Part shown: piece by piece, positions 16,190-24,369 of the stretch | Layout of the letters: each line of letters opens with the position of its first letter | Position numbering within the stretch: the first letter of the stretch is position 1 | Assembly: GCA_016214855.1 (NCBI GenBank) | Contig: JACRMT010000011.1 | Coordinates: 1 to 64,000 of the forward strand | Direction: 5' to 3' | Source: Nitrospirota bacterium | GTDB lineage: Bacteria; Nitrospirota; Thermodesulfovibrionia; Thermodesulfovibrionales; UBA6898 | DNA length: 64,000 nucleotides | Position numbers and translations under genes: made by a program | The notes under the pieces: model-generated | What the model was told of the DNA's origin: nothing | Databases searched by the model: none | What the model saw: the letters and a program-made list of their open reading frames with translations, nothing else

Positions 16190-17001
16190 CGCTTCTCCCC
16201 CTCTGTTCTTAAGAGCATGTCCGCATGCCTGATCTGAACACCTTCCGGGTGCGGGACAGTCTTGCGTCCGGTGAGAATGCCGGCAGAATCAGACCCGTGG
16301 TTAAAAAGCAGGTCCATTGCGGAAAGATGAGATATAAAACCCTGCTCCTTCATCCAGAGCTGGTCATAGTAGGGATGGTGATAGTCCTGAAATTCGACGG
16401 TTATGTCATGGGAGCGGAAAAGTTCGAGGTCTATATAGGACTGTCCTGACTTGCCCTCATAGAAATGATCACAGCCGGTCGCTTTGCAGAGCTCGATCAG
16501 ACGACGGTTTTTATCCTCGCTCCCGACATGCAGATCAGAAGACCTGAGCACTGTGCTGCGGATGTCGAACCGGTCTTTCAGCAGCAGGCAGAGTTCCAAG
16601 TCAAGATCGACAAGATAGTGCCACGCTTTGGAATAAATCCGCTCAACGTCTGCGGCCATCTCCTCAAAATACCTACTCCTCCCATACCACAGCCTAAAGG
16701 ATTGGAGATGTTTCCGCTGCCAGGATGAACGGCTGTCAATCCTGACTTCCATGATCTTCTGGCCGAACTTGTGAACAACAGGTACGGTAAGCCAGACTAT
16801 GCCTTCCTTGGTCTTGATGCGGTTGCGATTTCTCCAGTCGTTCTTCGTAAACTGGACATCATCGAGAAAGACAAAAATATCACATACAGACAGCTGCTCA
16901 AAGAACCCCAGCCAGGGGATATAGCCGGGCTGAAGTATGGCAATCCTTTTACCCTTGCTGTCAGGAGGCAAAGGGGCCTGTCCAAAACCCGTCAAGTTCA
17001 C
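16186..17001 (-). CDS. WbqC-like family protein
   Basis: 271 residues. The signature AILQPGYIPWLGFFEQLSVC, DDVQFTKNDWRNRNRIK and WLTVPV, then DYHHPYYDQL and DLLFNHGSDS, places it in the WbqC family of surface-polysaccharide clusters, whose chemistry is poorly defined. GTG at 17001 with AAGGTGG upstream gives a 41-base overlap with the creatininase-like gene; TTG at 16971 would shorten it. A second WbqC paralogue lies at 44856-45554, so the cluster holds two. A transferase role in sugar decoration is the usual guess. Confidence 0.8.
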   Translation of the reverse strand: MNLTGFGQAPLPPDSKGKRIAILQPGYIPWLGFFEQLSVCDIFVFLDDVQFTKNDWRNRNRIKTKEGIVWLTVPVVHKFGQKIMEVRIDSRSSWQRKHLQSFRLWYGRSRYFEEMAADVERIYSKAWHYLVDLDLELCLLLKDRFDIRSTVLRSSDLHVGSEDKNRRLIELCKATGCDHFYEGKSGQSYIDLELFRSHDITVEFQDYHHPYYDQLWMKEQGFISHLSAMDLLFNHGSDSAGILTGRKTVPHPEGVQIRHADMLLRTEGEKR

Positions 17002-17773
17002 CTGCCACCTTCTGTGTCAGATTTGCGATCAGAAACTCCCAAAGCACAGATGACGTTTCTTCATATTCGTCGCTGAATGACGGCAACGGCTCACCAAGCA
17101 CCCCCTCTGTAGAACGATATTCCATCGGAACACCATGGATGCGGGATGTGCTGATTTTAAATGTGTTGTCTGCATGAAAGGCCTTCATCTTCTGCAGCTT
17201 CTCCCCGGTAAAATATCCCCTGCCGAGGATATGATAGAGAAGCAGAAATTCTCTCCAGTCAGCATGGCGGCCTGACTTCTGCCCGAACTTCTCTTCTATG
17301 AGAGCCGCGGCCTCCAATATGCTGACAACGAAGACCGGCCTCACCTTTTGTTCTCCTGAACAGTACTGTCCGTTTACCAGCCAGAAGGCTATTTCACGCA
17401 GAGAAGATTCCGTTCCCGCGTGTCCCGCAATCAGGACAAGGGCATCAAACGGCGACTGCATGATCGCAGAGCAGACCTCCTGAGCATAGGCACGGAAACT
17501 GCCATCAGGAACTGAGGCCGTGCCGCAATAATTTGCATTTGCCTGTGAAGGGGTATAATGAAGACTGGGGAAAACATATCCGTAATACCTGTCTTTGAGC
17601 CCTGCAGTAATTGCACGGCTTATCTCCTGCGCTATCAGTGAGTCTGTCTCCAGCGGGAGAAAAGGGCCATGCTGTTCAATACAGCCGACCGGCAGATATG
17701 CGATCGATCGCAGATCCTTTGTGCGGGACAATTCCATTAGTTCCTGCAGCTCTCTACTCGATAGATTTTCCAT
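16961..17773 (-). CDS. Creatininase-family metal-dependent amidohydrolase-like protein
   Basis: 270 residues. LPVGCIEQHGPFLPLETD matches the creatininase signature, with Glu and His metal ligands and the downstream Asp; GHAGTESS stands where the family has GHGGN and a further Glu. SGRHADWRE replaces the usual HAGxxET, so part of the active site is altered. Known members open or close amide rings (creatinine, formamidopyrimidine, a mycofactocin step). In a glycan cluster it may process an amide on a sugar or cofactor. It is flanked by WbqC and an acetyltransferase. Confidence 0.75.
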   Translation of the reverse strand: MENLSSRELQELMELSRTKDLRSIAYLPVGCIEQHGPFLPLETDSLIAQEISRAITAGLKDRYYGYVFPSLHYTPSQANANYCGTASVPDGSFRAYAQEVCSAIMQSPFDALVLIAGHAGTESSLREIAFWLVNGQYCSGEQKVRPVFVVSILEAAALIEEKFGQKSGRHADWREFLLLYHILGRGYFTGEKLQKMKAFHADNTFKISTSRIHGVPMEYRSTEGVLGEPLPSFSDEYEETSSVLWEFLIANLTQKVAGELDGFWTGPFAS

Positions 17774-18293
17774 ATTCTTCTTTTAAAACAGACAGATGAA
17801 CAGTATCGTAGAAACAGCCGCCCATAAAAATATCCTGCCTGAACTTCCCCTCAAGCCGGAACCCGAGCCTTTCATAAAAACGACAGGCATCCTCATTGTA
17901 TGAAATGACATATACTGAGACACGGTTCAGTCCTATTTCTTCAAAGGCATACCAGAGAAGCCCCCGAACAGCGTCGCCGCCATAGCCCTTGCCACGGCTT
18001 TCCCGGTCACCGATAAAGATCCAGAGTTCAGCCTTGCGATTTTTAAGGTCAATATGCTTCAGACCGCATTGTCCGATAAACGCTCCAGTTTCATTCCGTT
18101 CAATTGACAAGACCAGCTGGCTGCTATCAGTGAGAACGCTCTGATACCACGCACGGTGGGAATCCGGAGAGGTCTTTACTGTCCTGTTGATCGACCGGAG
18201 GAGCTCGGCGTCTTGCATCCATTCAAATAAGGTATCAAGGTCTTCCCGGGCAATTCCCCGTAAAATGACTTTCCCGCTATTGACCCTCAACAC
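17754..18293 (-). CDS. GNAT-family N-acetyltransferase (RimJ/RimL-like)
   Basis: 179 residues. The acetyl-CoA loop ESRGKGYGGDAVR and the C-terminal VYVISYNEDACRFYERLGF are typical of RimJ/RimL-type acetyltransferases. GTG at 18293 is preceded by GGAG. It overlaps the creatininase-like gene by 20 bases. With two sugar aminotransferases in the cluster, it may N-acetylate an amino sugar nucleotide, though the substrate is not shown. Confidence 0.82.
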   Translation of the reverse strand: MLRVNSGKVILRGIAREDLDTLFEWMQDAELLRSINRTVKTSPDSHRAWYQSVLTDSSQLVLSIERNETGAFIGQCGLKHIDLKNRKAELWIFIGDRESRGKGYGGDAVRGLLWYAFEEIGLNRVSVYVISYNEDACRFYERLGFRLEGKFRQDIFMGGCFYDTVHLSVLKEEYGKSIE

Positions 18294-18305
18294 GCACTCC
18301 AGCTG

Positions 18306-19136
18306 TCACTTCCGGGCATATACCATCAGATATTTAAAAAGATGCCTGGTCAGCGGCAGCGCATCCCTGAGATACCCTCGCAACGCGTCTGCAGAAGCAG
18401 ACTTTTCTCCGTGGATCACATTTGCCTCTCCCAAAAACCACTCATACTGAATGGTAACTTCGCTGAATCCTGCCTTGTACAGAATGTCCCTGAGGTCTTC
18501 TTCACGGAAACCGCCTTCCTCATGTTTAAGATGTTCCGCTGCCCGCAATACACCCTTGTCAATATGGAAAAGGTCTTCCAGCTCCTGATCCTTATGGATT
18601 ACCGCATCGATTTCACGCCTTACAAAATCAGAATATACCCCATCTTCAGGGAGCTGCGAGACCGCTTTCCAGAAATAGTAATTAGGATCCAGGTCCGAGT
18701 AGAACATGCCGCCTTTTTTAAGGACACGGCAGATCTCCTGAAAGGTGGGCAACAACGCATCGAGATGATGCAGGACCGCATAGGCCGTACAGACATCGAA
18801 AGACTCATCTGCAAATGGAAGATTGTCTGAAGGCGCCAACTGCACCTTCACATCTGCAGTTTCACTGCGTGTGTCGACTTTTTCCAGCATTGCCGGGGTA
18901 ATATCAACCCCCCTGATCACCCTGAAATAAGGTTTGGCGATATCGATTATGAACCCCATTCCGCAGCCTATATCCAGGAGGCTCTCAGCCCCGGTTTTCC
19001 CCTGAAGGTCCTGAAGGATACGGCCCACACGCAGGATATTTTCCTGCCGGTAATGCGGCTCGGTTTCCTTATACTTGTCGACGAGGGCGGAGTGGAGCGA
19101 TATATTGGCGCTTCTTACTTCTTCTTTGTTGTACAT
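18306..19136 (-). CDS. Class I SAM-dependent methyltransferase
   Basis: 276 residues. Motif I reads LLDIGCGMGF, followed by GVDITPAMLEKV and LPFADESFDVCTAYAVLHHL. The C-terminus has HEEGGFREEDLRDILYKAGF, a type-11 methyltransferase pattern. It overlaps the upstream radical-SAM gene by 22 bases and ends 12 bases before the acetyltransferase gene. Acceptor unknown. Confidence 0.82.
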   Translation of the reverse strand: MYNKEEVRSANISLHSALVDKYKETEPHYRQENILRVGRILQDLQGKTGAESLLDIGCGMGFIIDIAKPYFRVIRGVDITPAMLEKVDTRSETADVKVQLAPSDNLPFADESFDVCTAYAVLHHLDALLPTFQEICRVLKKGGMFYSDLDPNYYFWKAVSQLPEDGVYSDFVRREIDAVIHKDQELEDLFHIDKGVLRAAEHLKHEEGGFREEDLRDILYKAGFSEVTIQYEWFLGEANVIHGEKSASADALRGYLRDALPLTRHLFKYLMVYARK

Positions 19137-20068
19137 GCATCTGCCTTTCGGTGCTCTTCAGGATAATAAAACGCAGAACGTCCGGCCTGCCAATCCCTGC
19201 AGTTTTTACAGAGGTCATGGGTGAAATCACCTTCCCAGTGGCGCTTTCTCCTTTTGGCCAGCTCACCAAGCCAGACTTCCTTGATCGTCTGTGTTCGTAT
19301 GTCTCCAGGGCTGTAGTTCCCTTCAAAATCAGCATCGCACTGGGCAAACCTGCCGGACCAATGGATAGATACAGTCCTGTTCAGCCATGGGCAGGGGAAA
19401 TCCCTTGCGCTGTCAGGCAGGTTCAAATTCTTTGCCTCTACCCCTGCGCCCCACCCCAACTTCGGTCTGATCTTCACCACAGCGCCCCTGCCAAGCCAAT
19501 ACTCTCTGAACTGTTTCTCCTCATGTTCATTTTCTTCCATGACGATGAACTGCAGTATAACAACAGGCTTCGCAAGCTTTCTCTCCTTTTTGACCTCAAG
19601 GAGATATTCGATGTTCCTGACAGTTTCGGGGAAATCCCCCCCCACGCGAACCCTGTCATATGTTTCAGGTGTAAAGGCGTCCAGGCCGACGATGATCTCA
19701 TCAACCCCTGACAAGATAAGCTTTTCGGACATGGCAGGGTCCATGAAGCGCGCATTTGTGTTCAGATGCACATTCAGTATCCCCTTGGCTTTTGCATAGC
19801 TTATCATCTCGACAAGCTTGTCTCCTACAAGGAGGGCCTCCCCCATAAGTGCAAGCCAGAGGTTGCTGGAGGGGCTCTCCTGTGCGATTTCATCAGCTAT
19901 CTTTTTGAAAACCTCTATCTGCATCTCTCCGCGCTCCCTGACAAGTGTCGGCTGCGGGCACATGATACAGCGGAGGTTGCAATAGGATATGGTTTCGACC
20001 ACGATATCTATCGGAAACGGGTTGTCTTTCAGGGTTTTTTTGACTGCTTCCAAGTTAGGCTTTTTCAT
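19115..20068 (-). CDS. Radical SAM/SPASM enzyme
   Basis: 317 residues. CNLRCIMC is the CxxxCxxC site for the radical-SAM 4Fe-4S cluster. The C-terminal part has cysteines (CPWLN, CDADFEGNYSPGDI, CKNCRDW) typical of a SPASM domain with an auxiliary cluster. ATG at 20068 is fixed by AAGGAG seven bases upstream. Reaction unknown; in glycan clusters such enzymes are thought to modify sugars or attached groups by radical chemistry. The gene overlaps the GT2 stop by 14 bases. Confidence 0.82.
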   Translation of the reverse strand: MKKPNLEAVKKTLKDNPFPIDIVVETISYCNLRCIMCPQPTLVRERGEMQIEVFKKIADEIAQESPSSNLWLALMGEALLVGDKLVEMISYAKAKGILNVHLNTNARFMDPAMSEKLILSGVDEIIVGLDAFTPETYDRVRVGGDFPETVRNIEYLLEVKKERKLAKPVVILQFIVMEENEHEEKQFREYWLGRGAVVKIRPKLGWGAGVEAKNLNLPDSARDFPCPWLNRTVSIHWSGRFAQCDADFEGNYSPGDIRTQTIKEVWLGELAKRRKRHWEGDFTHDLCKNCRDWQAGRSAFYYPEEHRKADACTTKKK

Positions 20069-21014
20069 CAAATTCTCCTTGCGGGTCATCTATGTTTAAG
20101 GTCTCGTCAATAAGAAACCGCGGTCTGTTCAACACTTCCTGGTATATGCGGAAAATATAATCCCCCACGATTCCCAGCGATAATAAAATCACCCCGCTCA
20201 GGAAAAAAATTGCAATAATAATGCTCGCATATCCTGAAACTGCAATGCCCAATGTTATTTTTTTGACAATGAAATACATCGCGATGGCAAAACTCATGCT
20301 CGCGATAAAAAAACCTGAATATATCATAAATGACAGGGGTACCATCGTATAGGTTGAAAGCGAATCGATCGCCATCTGGAAAAGTTTTAGGAAAGAATAG
20401 TTAGTCACACCTTTTGTCCGTTTGTTCTTTCTGACTTTCAGATAAGTCCTTGAGAACCCGACGAAGGCCATGAGAGGACCAAAAACTATCCTCCTCTCAT
20501 GATATCTGTTAATGCTGCGGAGAACCTTGCGTGTGAACATCCTGAACGTCCCTATATTGGGCGGCGTGTTGGCCCCTGACAACCGGGCAAAAATAAAGTG
20601 AAATATCAGAGAGTTAAATTTCTTAAATAAAGAAGTTTCAGAATTCTCAATCTGGGTGAATACGATATCATATCCTTCCTTGATCTCATCATACAGTTTC
20701 TTGATGTCAGCAGGGTCGTCCTGAAGGTCTGCATCCATAAGTACCATATATTCTCCCGAGGCCTGCAAAAAACCGGCATTAATGGCAGGATGCTGTCCAA
20801 AATTGCGGGAAAATTTCATTAATTTGACACTCCTGTCGTTTCCCGCGATTTCTTTCAATAATGGAAATGAACGGTCAGTGCTTCCATCATCGACAAAAAT
20901 GATCTCATAACTCCCGAGTTCTTTCAGTGCATGCGTAAGCCTGCTATACAGTTCAGGGATATTCTCTTCTTCATTGTAAATTGGAATGACTATCGAAAAT
21001 TTCAGATCAGCCAT
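20055..21014 (-). CDS. Membrane GT2 glycosyltransferase (ArnC/GtrB-like)
   Basis: 319 residues. A GT2 domain (VIPIYNEEENI, VDDGSTDRS, MDADLQDDP) is followed by two transmembrane helices at about 230-300. This is the layout of polyprenyl-phosphate glycosyltransferases such as ArnC and GtrB. It likely loads a sugar onto undecaprenyl phosphate at the inner membrane for later transfer to the glycan. It overlaps the aminotransferase gene by 8 bases. Confidence 0.87.
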   Translation of the reverse strand: MADLKFSIVIPIYNEEENIPELYSRLTHALKELGSYEIIFVDDGSTDRSFPLLKEIAGNDRSVKLMKFSRNFGQHPAINAGFLQASGEYMVLMDADLQDDPADIKKLYDEIKEGYDIVFTQIENSETSLFKKFNSLIFHFIFARLSGANTPPNIGTFRMFTRKVLRSINRYHERRIVFGPLMAFVGFSRTYLKVRKNKRTKGVTNYSFLKLFQMAIDSLSTYTMVPLSFMIYSGFFIASMSFAIAMYFIVKKITLGIAVSGYASIIIAIFFLSGVILLSLGIVGDYIFRIYQEVLNRPRFLIDETLNIDDPQGEFDEKA

Positions 21015-22140
21015 TGACTATTTCCCGAAGGGATTCAACCACGCGCTGTATTTCATCCTCGCGGAGTTTCGGATAAAGCGGCAATGATATTGTCCTTGCC
21101 CCGATATCTTCGGCTACAGGAAAGTCTCCTTCCCTATACCCAAAAGTCTTCCGGTAATAGGAAAGCAGATGTATCGGACGATAATTGACGGCAACACCAA
21201 TACCACGGCCCTGAAGTTTCAGGAGAATGTCATCCCGACTATCCGGTGCTGCGAGAATGGTAAATAGATGACGTGCATGGCGTGAGTCTGGCACTGTTCT
21301 TAGAAGCTCGATGCCGACTGTTCCGGAAAGCCCTTCTTCATACCTGCGCCAGATGCGATCTCTTGACTCCCAGCGTTCGTCTATCCGCCGGATCTGCCCG
21401 ATCAAAAGCGAGGCATGGATATTATCCATATTGTATTTCCATCCGAGCATGGGCATATCCCAGTGCTGGTACTTCTTTGTATAGCGGTCTGCTGCAGACC
21501 GGTCTATGCCATGAGACCTCAGCATGCAAAGTGTTTCAGCCTTCTCCTGGTCAGACACACAGACAGCGCCACCCTCTCCGGACGTGATATTCTTTGTGGC
21601 ATAAAAACTGAAGCAGGAGGCCTCAGCAAGATGACCAACCCTTATATCGCCCCGCTCTGCCTCAATTGCATGCGCCGCATCTTCAATCACGACAAGTTTG
21701 TATTTGTCAGCAATCGATCGGATCTTCTTCATGTCGCACATCTGGCCGTAAAGGTGCACAGGGATTATTGCTTTTGTCCTGTCGGTTAAGGCTTTTTCAA
21801 TAAGTTCCGCATTGATATTGCCCGTATCCCTTTCAACATCAACAAATACCGGCTTAGCACCTGCATGAAGAATTGCATTGGCTGTGGCGCAAAAACTCAT
21901 CGGTGTCGTTATGACTTCATCTCCCATGCCAATATCCAGCGCCAAGAGGCTCAGGTGAAGCGCGGCAGTGCAGCTGGTAAGCCCGACCGTATGATTCAAA
22001 CCGGTATAGAGAGAAAAATCTTTTTCAAATTCCTTGACTTCCTGCCCGGTGGTAAGAAAAACAGAGCGCAGCACTGCGTTGGCACGATCAATATCAGCCT
22101 CTTCAATGTTATGGCGAAAAAACTCAATGGTATTATGCAT
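21007..22140 (-). CDS. DegT/DnrJ/EryC1/StrS sugar aminotransferase
   Basis: 377 residues of the PLP-dependent sugar aminotransferase family. Seen are the substrate loop LTTGQEVKEFE, TSCTAALHLS for PLP phosphate, IEDAAHAIEA and the PLP-binding Lys in SFYATKNITSGEGGA. The family transfers an amino group to a keto sugar nucleotide. With the adjacent ArnC-like transferase the pairing recalls ArnB-ArnC, but no ArnA- or ArnT-like gene is in view. The ATG at 22140 is just downstream of a glycosyltransferase gene remnant. Confidence 0.87.
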   Translation of the reverse strand: MHNTIEFFRHNIEEADIDRANAVLRSVFLTTGQEVKEFEKDFSLYTGLNHTVGLTSCTAALHLSLLALDIGMGDEVITTPMSFCATANAILHAGAKPVFVDVERDTGNINAELIEKALTDRTKAIIPVHLYGQMCDMKKIRSIADKYKLVVIEDAAHAIEAERGDIRVGHLAEASCFSFYATKNITSGEGGAVCVSDQEKAETLCMLRSHGIDRSAADRYTKKYQHWDMPMLGWKYNMDNIHASLLIGQIRRIDERWESRDRIWRRYEEGLSGTVGIELLRTVPDSRHARHLFTILAAPDSRDDILLKLQGRGIGVAVNYRPIHLLSYYRKTFGYREGDFPVAEDIGARTISLPLYPKLREDEIQRVVESLREIVNG

Positions 22141-22159
22141 GGCTGTATTTTAATTCAAT

Positions 22160-22206
22160 ATCAAACGGCATTGTCAAAAAGTTCCCGAAAAGAAAACCGG
22201 TATTAA
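22160..22206 (-). pseudogene. Remnant of a GT2 glycosyltransferase C-terminus
   Basis: About 47 bases match the last codons of the GT2 gene at 23327-24367 with five or six mismatches. Read in the matching frame they encode YRFSFRELFDNAV then stop, against YRLSFQELFDNAG then stop. The copy lies just after the DUF2304 stop and has no gene body, so it is a leftover of a duplication or replacement. Confidence 0.55.
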
Positions 22207-22548
22207 TCAGGGATTCCCCCTGTTTACCCTCATAAGTGCAAGTTCCTGAGAAAGCCTTTTCACCTGATCGGTCAGCGTTGACAATTTAATGGACAGATGA
22301 AGGCAGATGAGTAACAGAGAGAGCAGCCCGAAGAAAAAAAGCAGCGCTGAAGGCAGGATACCGCCGAGAAGCCTGCCAATAAAGACGAGCAGACTGTACC
22401 AAAGCGAAAGGACAACGATCATCAGGCCGGTCAGCATCCAGAACCATGCATACTCCTCTCTCAGCCTTTTCTTTCTCACCAGTTCTATGATGTAGAGAAA
22501 AAGCGTCACGCCGATAACAGCAGCCAGAATCTTCAGTTGTGTTGTCAT
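22207..22548 (-). CDS. DUF2304-family small membrane protein
   Basis: 113 residues with three hydrophobic segments at about 5-23, 34-52 and 62-84, separated by short charged loops (RKKRLREEYAW), then a hydrophilic tail. This matches the DUF2304 family, nearly always next to a GT2 gene as here (4-base overlap with the GT2 start side). Probably a partner of the upstream glycosyltransferase in polyprenyl-linked sugar handling; function undetermined. Confidence 0.78.
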   Translation of the reverse strand: MTTQLKILAAVIGVTLFLYIIELVRKKRLREEYAWFWMLTGLMIVVLSLWYSLLVFIGRLLGGILPSALLFFFGLLSLLLICLHLSIKLSTLTDQVKRLSQELALMRVNRGNP

Positions 22549-23273
22549 GATTCTCTCCTGAACTCATATTTCCTCAATAAGGTCACAACAATGGACAGCA
22601 TCATCTTGAATAAATAATAAACCGGCACGAGGCCGCTGTGCATGGTCTTCTTCTTGGTATTGGGGTTCATCTTTACCGGCACCTCCACAAATCTCAGTCC
22701 CTGCCGGTGCAGCATGATAAGCACATCGGCATCCGGAAAATCGACGGGATAGGCCTCACTGGCATAAAATTCCATGGCTTTTCTGTTTAATGCCTGAAAA
22801 CCTGAGGTGGGATCAGTAACCTTCTGGCGAGTTAAGACCGATGCAAGACTGCTGAAAAACAGCACGCCGGTCTTTCTCGTGAAGGACAGATTATAGACCC
22901 CTTCCCCGAGAAACCGTGATCCTATGGCAACATCAGCCATGCCTGTCTGCACCTTTCTGATGATACCCGGAATGAAAGCAGGGTCATGCTGGCCATCAGC
23001 ATCCATCTGAATCGCAAAATCGTACCCGTGCAGCAAAGCATACTGATAGCCTGTCTGAAGCGCGGCACCATATCCGAGGTTAAAGGGCAGTGCTATAACT
23101 ACGGAACCGGTTTCACTGACTTTCTCCACAGTACTGTCTGAAGAGCCGTCGCTGATGACAACGATCTCCGCCGAACAATGCTCCCTGATTCCTGCAATAG
23201 TATCGGCTATCCTGTCCGCCTCATTGTATGCCGGTATCAAAACAGCAAAATCATTTTTTCTTATTGATTTCAT
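22545..23273 (-). CDS. GT2 glycosyltransferase (dolichyl-phosphate mannosyltransferase-like)
   Basis: 242 residues. LIPAYNEADRI, ISDGSSDSTVE, MDADGQHDP and DPTSGFQALNRKAM are classic for DPM1/GT2 enzymes that transfer a sugar to polyprenyl phosphate. No clear transmembrane helix pair follows; the paired DUF2304 protein may supply the membrane part. The two genes overlap by 4 bases and are probably translated together. Confidence 0.85.
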   Translation of the reverse strand: MKSIRKNDFAVLIPAYNEADRIADTIAGIREHCSAEIVVISDGSSDSTVEKVSETGSVVIALPFNLGYGAALQTGYQYALLHGYDFAIQMDADGQHDPAFIPGIIRKVQTGMADVAIGSRFLGEGVYNLSFTRKTGVLFFSSLASVLTRQKVTDPTSGFQALNRKAMEFYASEAYPVDFPDADVLIMLHRQGLRFVEVPVKMNPNTKKKTMHSGLVPVYYLFKMMLSIVVTLLRKYEFRRES

Positions 23274-23326
23274 ATAAATTAGTCTCTGACCTTAGCATAA
23301 CAGACTCCCTTCGAAATTTATTTTTA

Positions 23327-24367
23327 TCAACCGGCATTGTCAAAAAGTTCCTGAAAAGAGAGCCGGTATTGATTAAAGAGCTCTCGAACCTCAGCTGTAG
23401 AAAGACGACGCATTGCTTGAACCTTGCGCCGCCGTGCGAACATCATGCGGAAGCCGGCAAAAGCCTGCCACATCCCCTGCAACAAAGCAACAACCAGCAC
23501 CCACGAACTCGGTTCCGCATCAGGTTCTCCCGCTTTTTGACGCCAGTTGGCTTGAAAGAACGCCCGACCTTGATGTATATAACGTACCAACGTCATAAAC
23601 GGCACAAGACAAAGGAGCGGGAAAGGAAACGATTTGAGCGCTACCCAGTAGTGGTTTCTCTCGACCAGCCGTAGTTTCAGTGGAGAGATTTCGCCTCCTG
23701 TCCGGGAATACTTGTGACGGACAATAGCATCAGCCGCAAGGACGGCGCTCCACCCGGCCAGACGCCCGCGCAGACCAAGATCCGTGTCCTCACAATAGGC
23801 AAAAAAATCGCTGTCAAAAAAACCGATTTCCCCGATCATAGCCCGCTTGTACAGAGCTGCGCAGGCGCTGGGCAAGAGGATAGGCACTACAGCGCCACAG
23901 CCAAGATCCGCAAACCGTGCTCCGCGCAGCGCCCCCCGTGTCATGCCATCCGGGCAGATTCGGATCCCAAATGAGTCAAGCCGTTGAGGGTCGGCGTAAT
24001 TACAGATGCGGCTACCGACCATGCCAACGGCAGGGTGACTCGCCGCCACGGCAACAAGGATTTGCAACCAACAGGGGTCTACCCAAGTATCATTATTAAG
24101 AGTGACAAGATAATCACCTGCTGCATGGGCGGCGGCGACATTATTCCCTTCGGCAAAGCCGGTATTCTCGGGCAGCGGGACAACTTTCACCCATGGGTAC
24201 CCGGCACGGACAAAATCTGCTGAACTATCTGTCGAGCCGTTGTCGACCAGAATAACCTCGAACTCTTTAAAGAGTTGGGCTGATAGGCTATCGAGACATT
24301 CAGTCAGATGATGTTTTCCGTTCCAGTTGACTATGAGCACTGAAACGAGCGGTTTCTGCCCTGTCAC
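23327..24367 (-). CDS. GT2 glycosyltransferase (rhamnosyltransferase-like)
   Basis: 346 residues. LIVNWNGKHHL, LVDNGSTDSS, LNNDTWVD and CEDTDLGLRGRLAGW are features of the WcaA/RfbF-like group, often annotated rhamnosyltransferase. A C-terminal hydrophobic segment (PFPLLCLVPFMTLV) suggests membrane contact. Its last 47 bases recur in degraded form at 22160-22206. The gene ends 53 bases before the next GT2 gene. Donor sugar not deducible. Confidence 0.85.
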   Translation of the reverse strand: MTGQKPLVSVLIVNWNGKHHLTECLDSLSAQLFKEFEVILVDNGSTDSSADFVRAGYPWVKVVPLPENTGFAEGNNVAAAHAAGDYLVTLNNDTWVDPCWLQILVAVAASHPAVGMVGSRICNYADPQRLDSFGIRICPDGMTRGALRGARFADLGCGAVVPILLPSACAALYKRAMIGEIGFFDSDFFAYCEDTDLGLRGRLAGWSAVLAADAIVRHKYSRTGGEISPLKLRLVERNHYWVALKSFPFPLLCLVPFMTLVRYIHQGRAFFQANWRQKAGEPDAEPSSWVLVVALLQGMWQAFAGFRMMFARRRKVQAMRRLSTAEVRELFNQYRLSFQELFDNAG

Positions 24368-24369
24368 GC

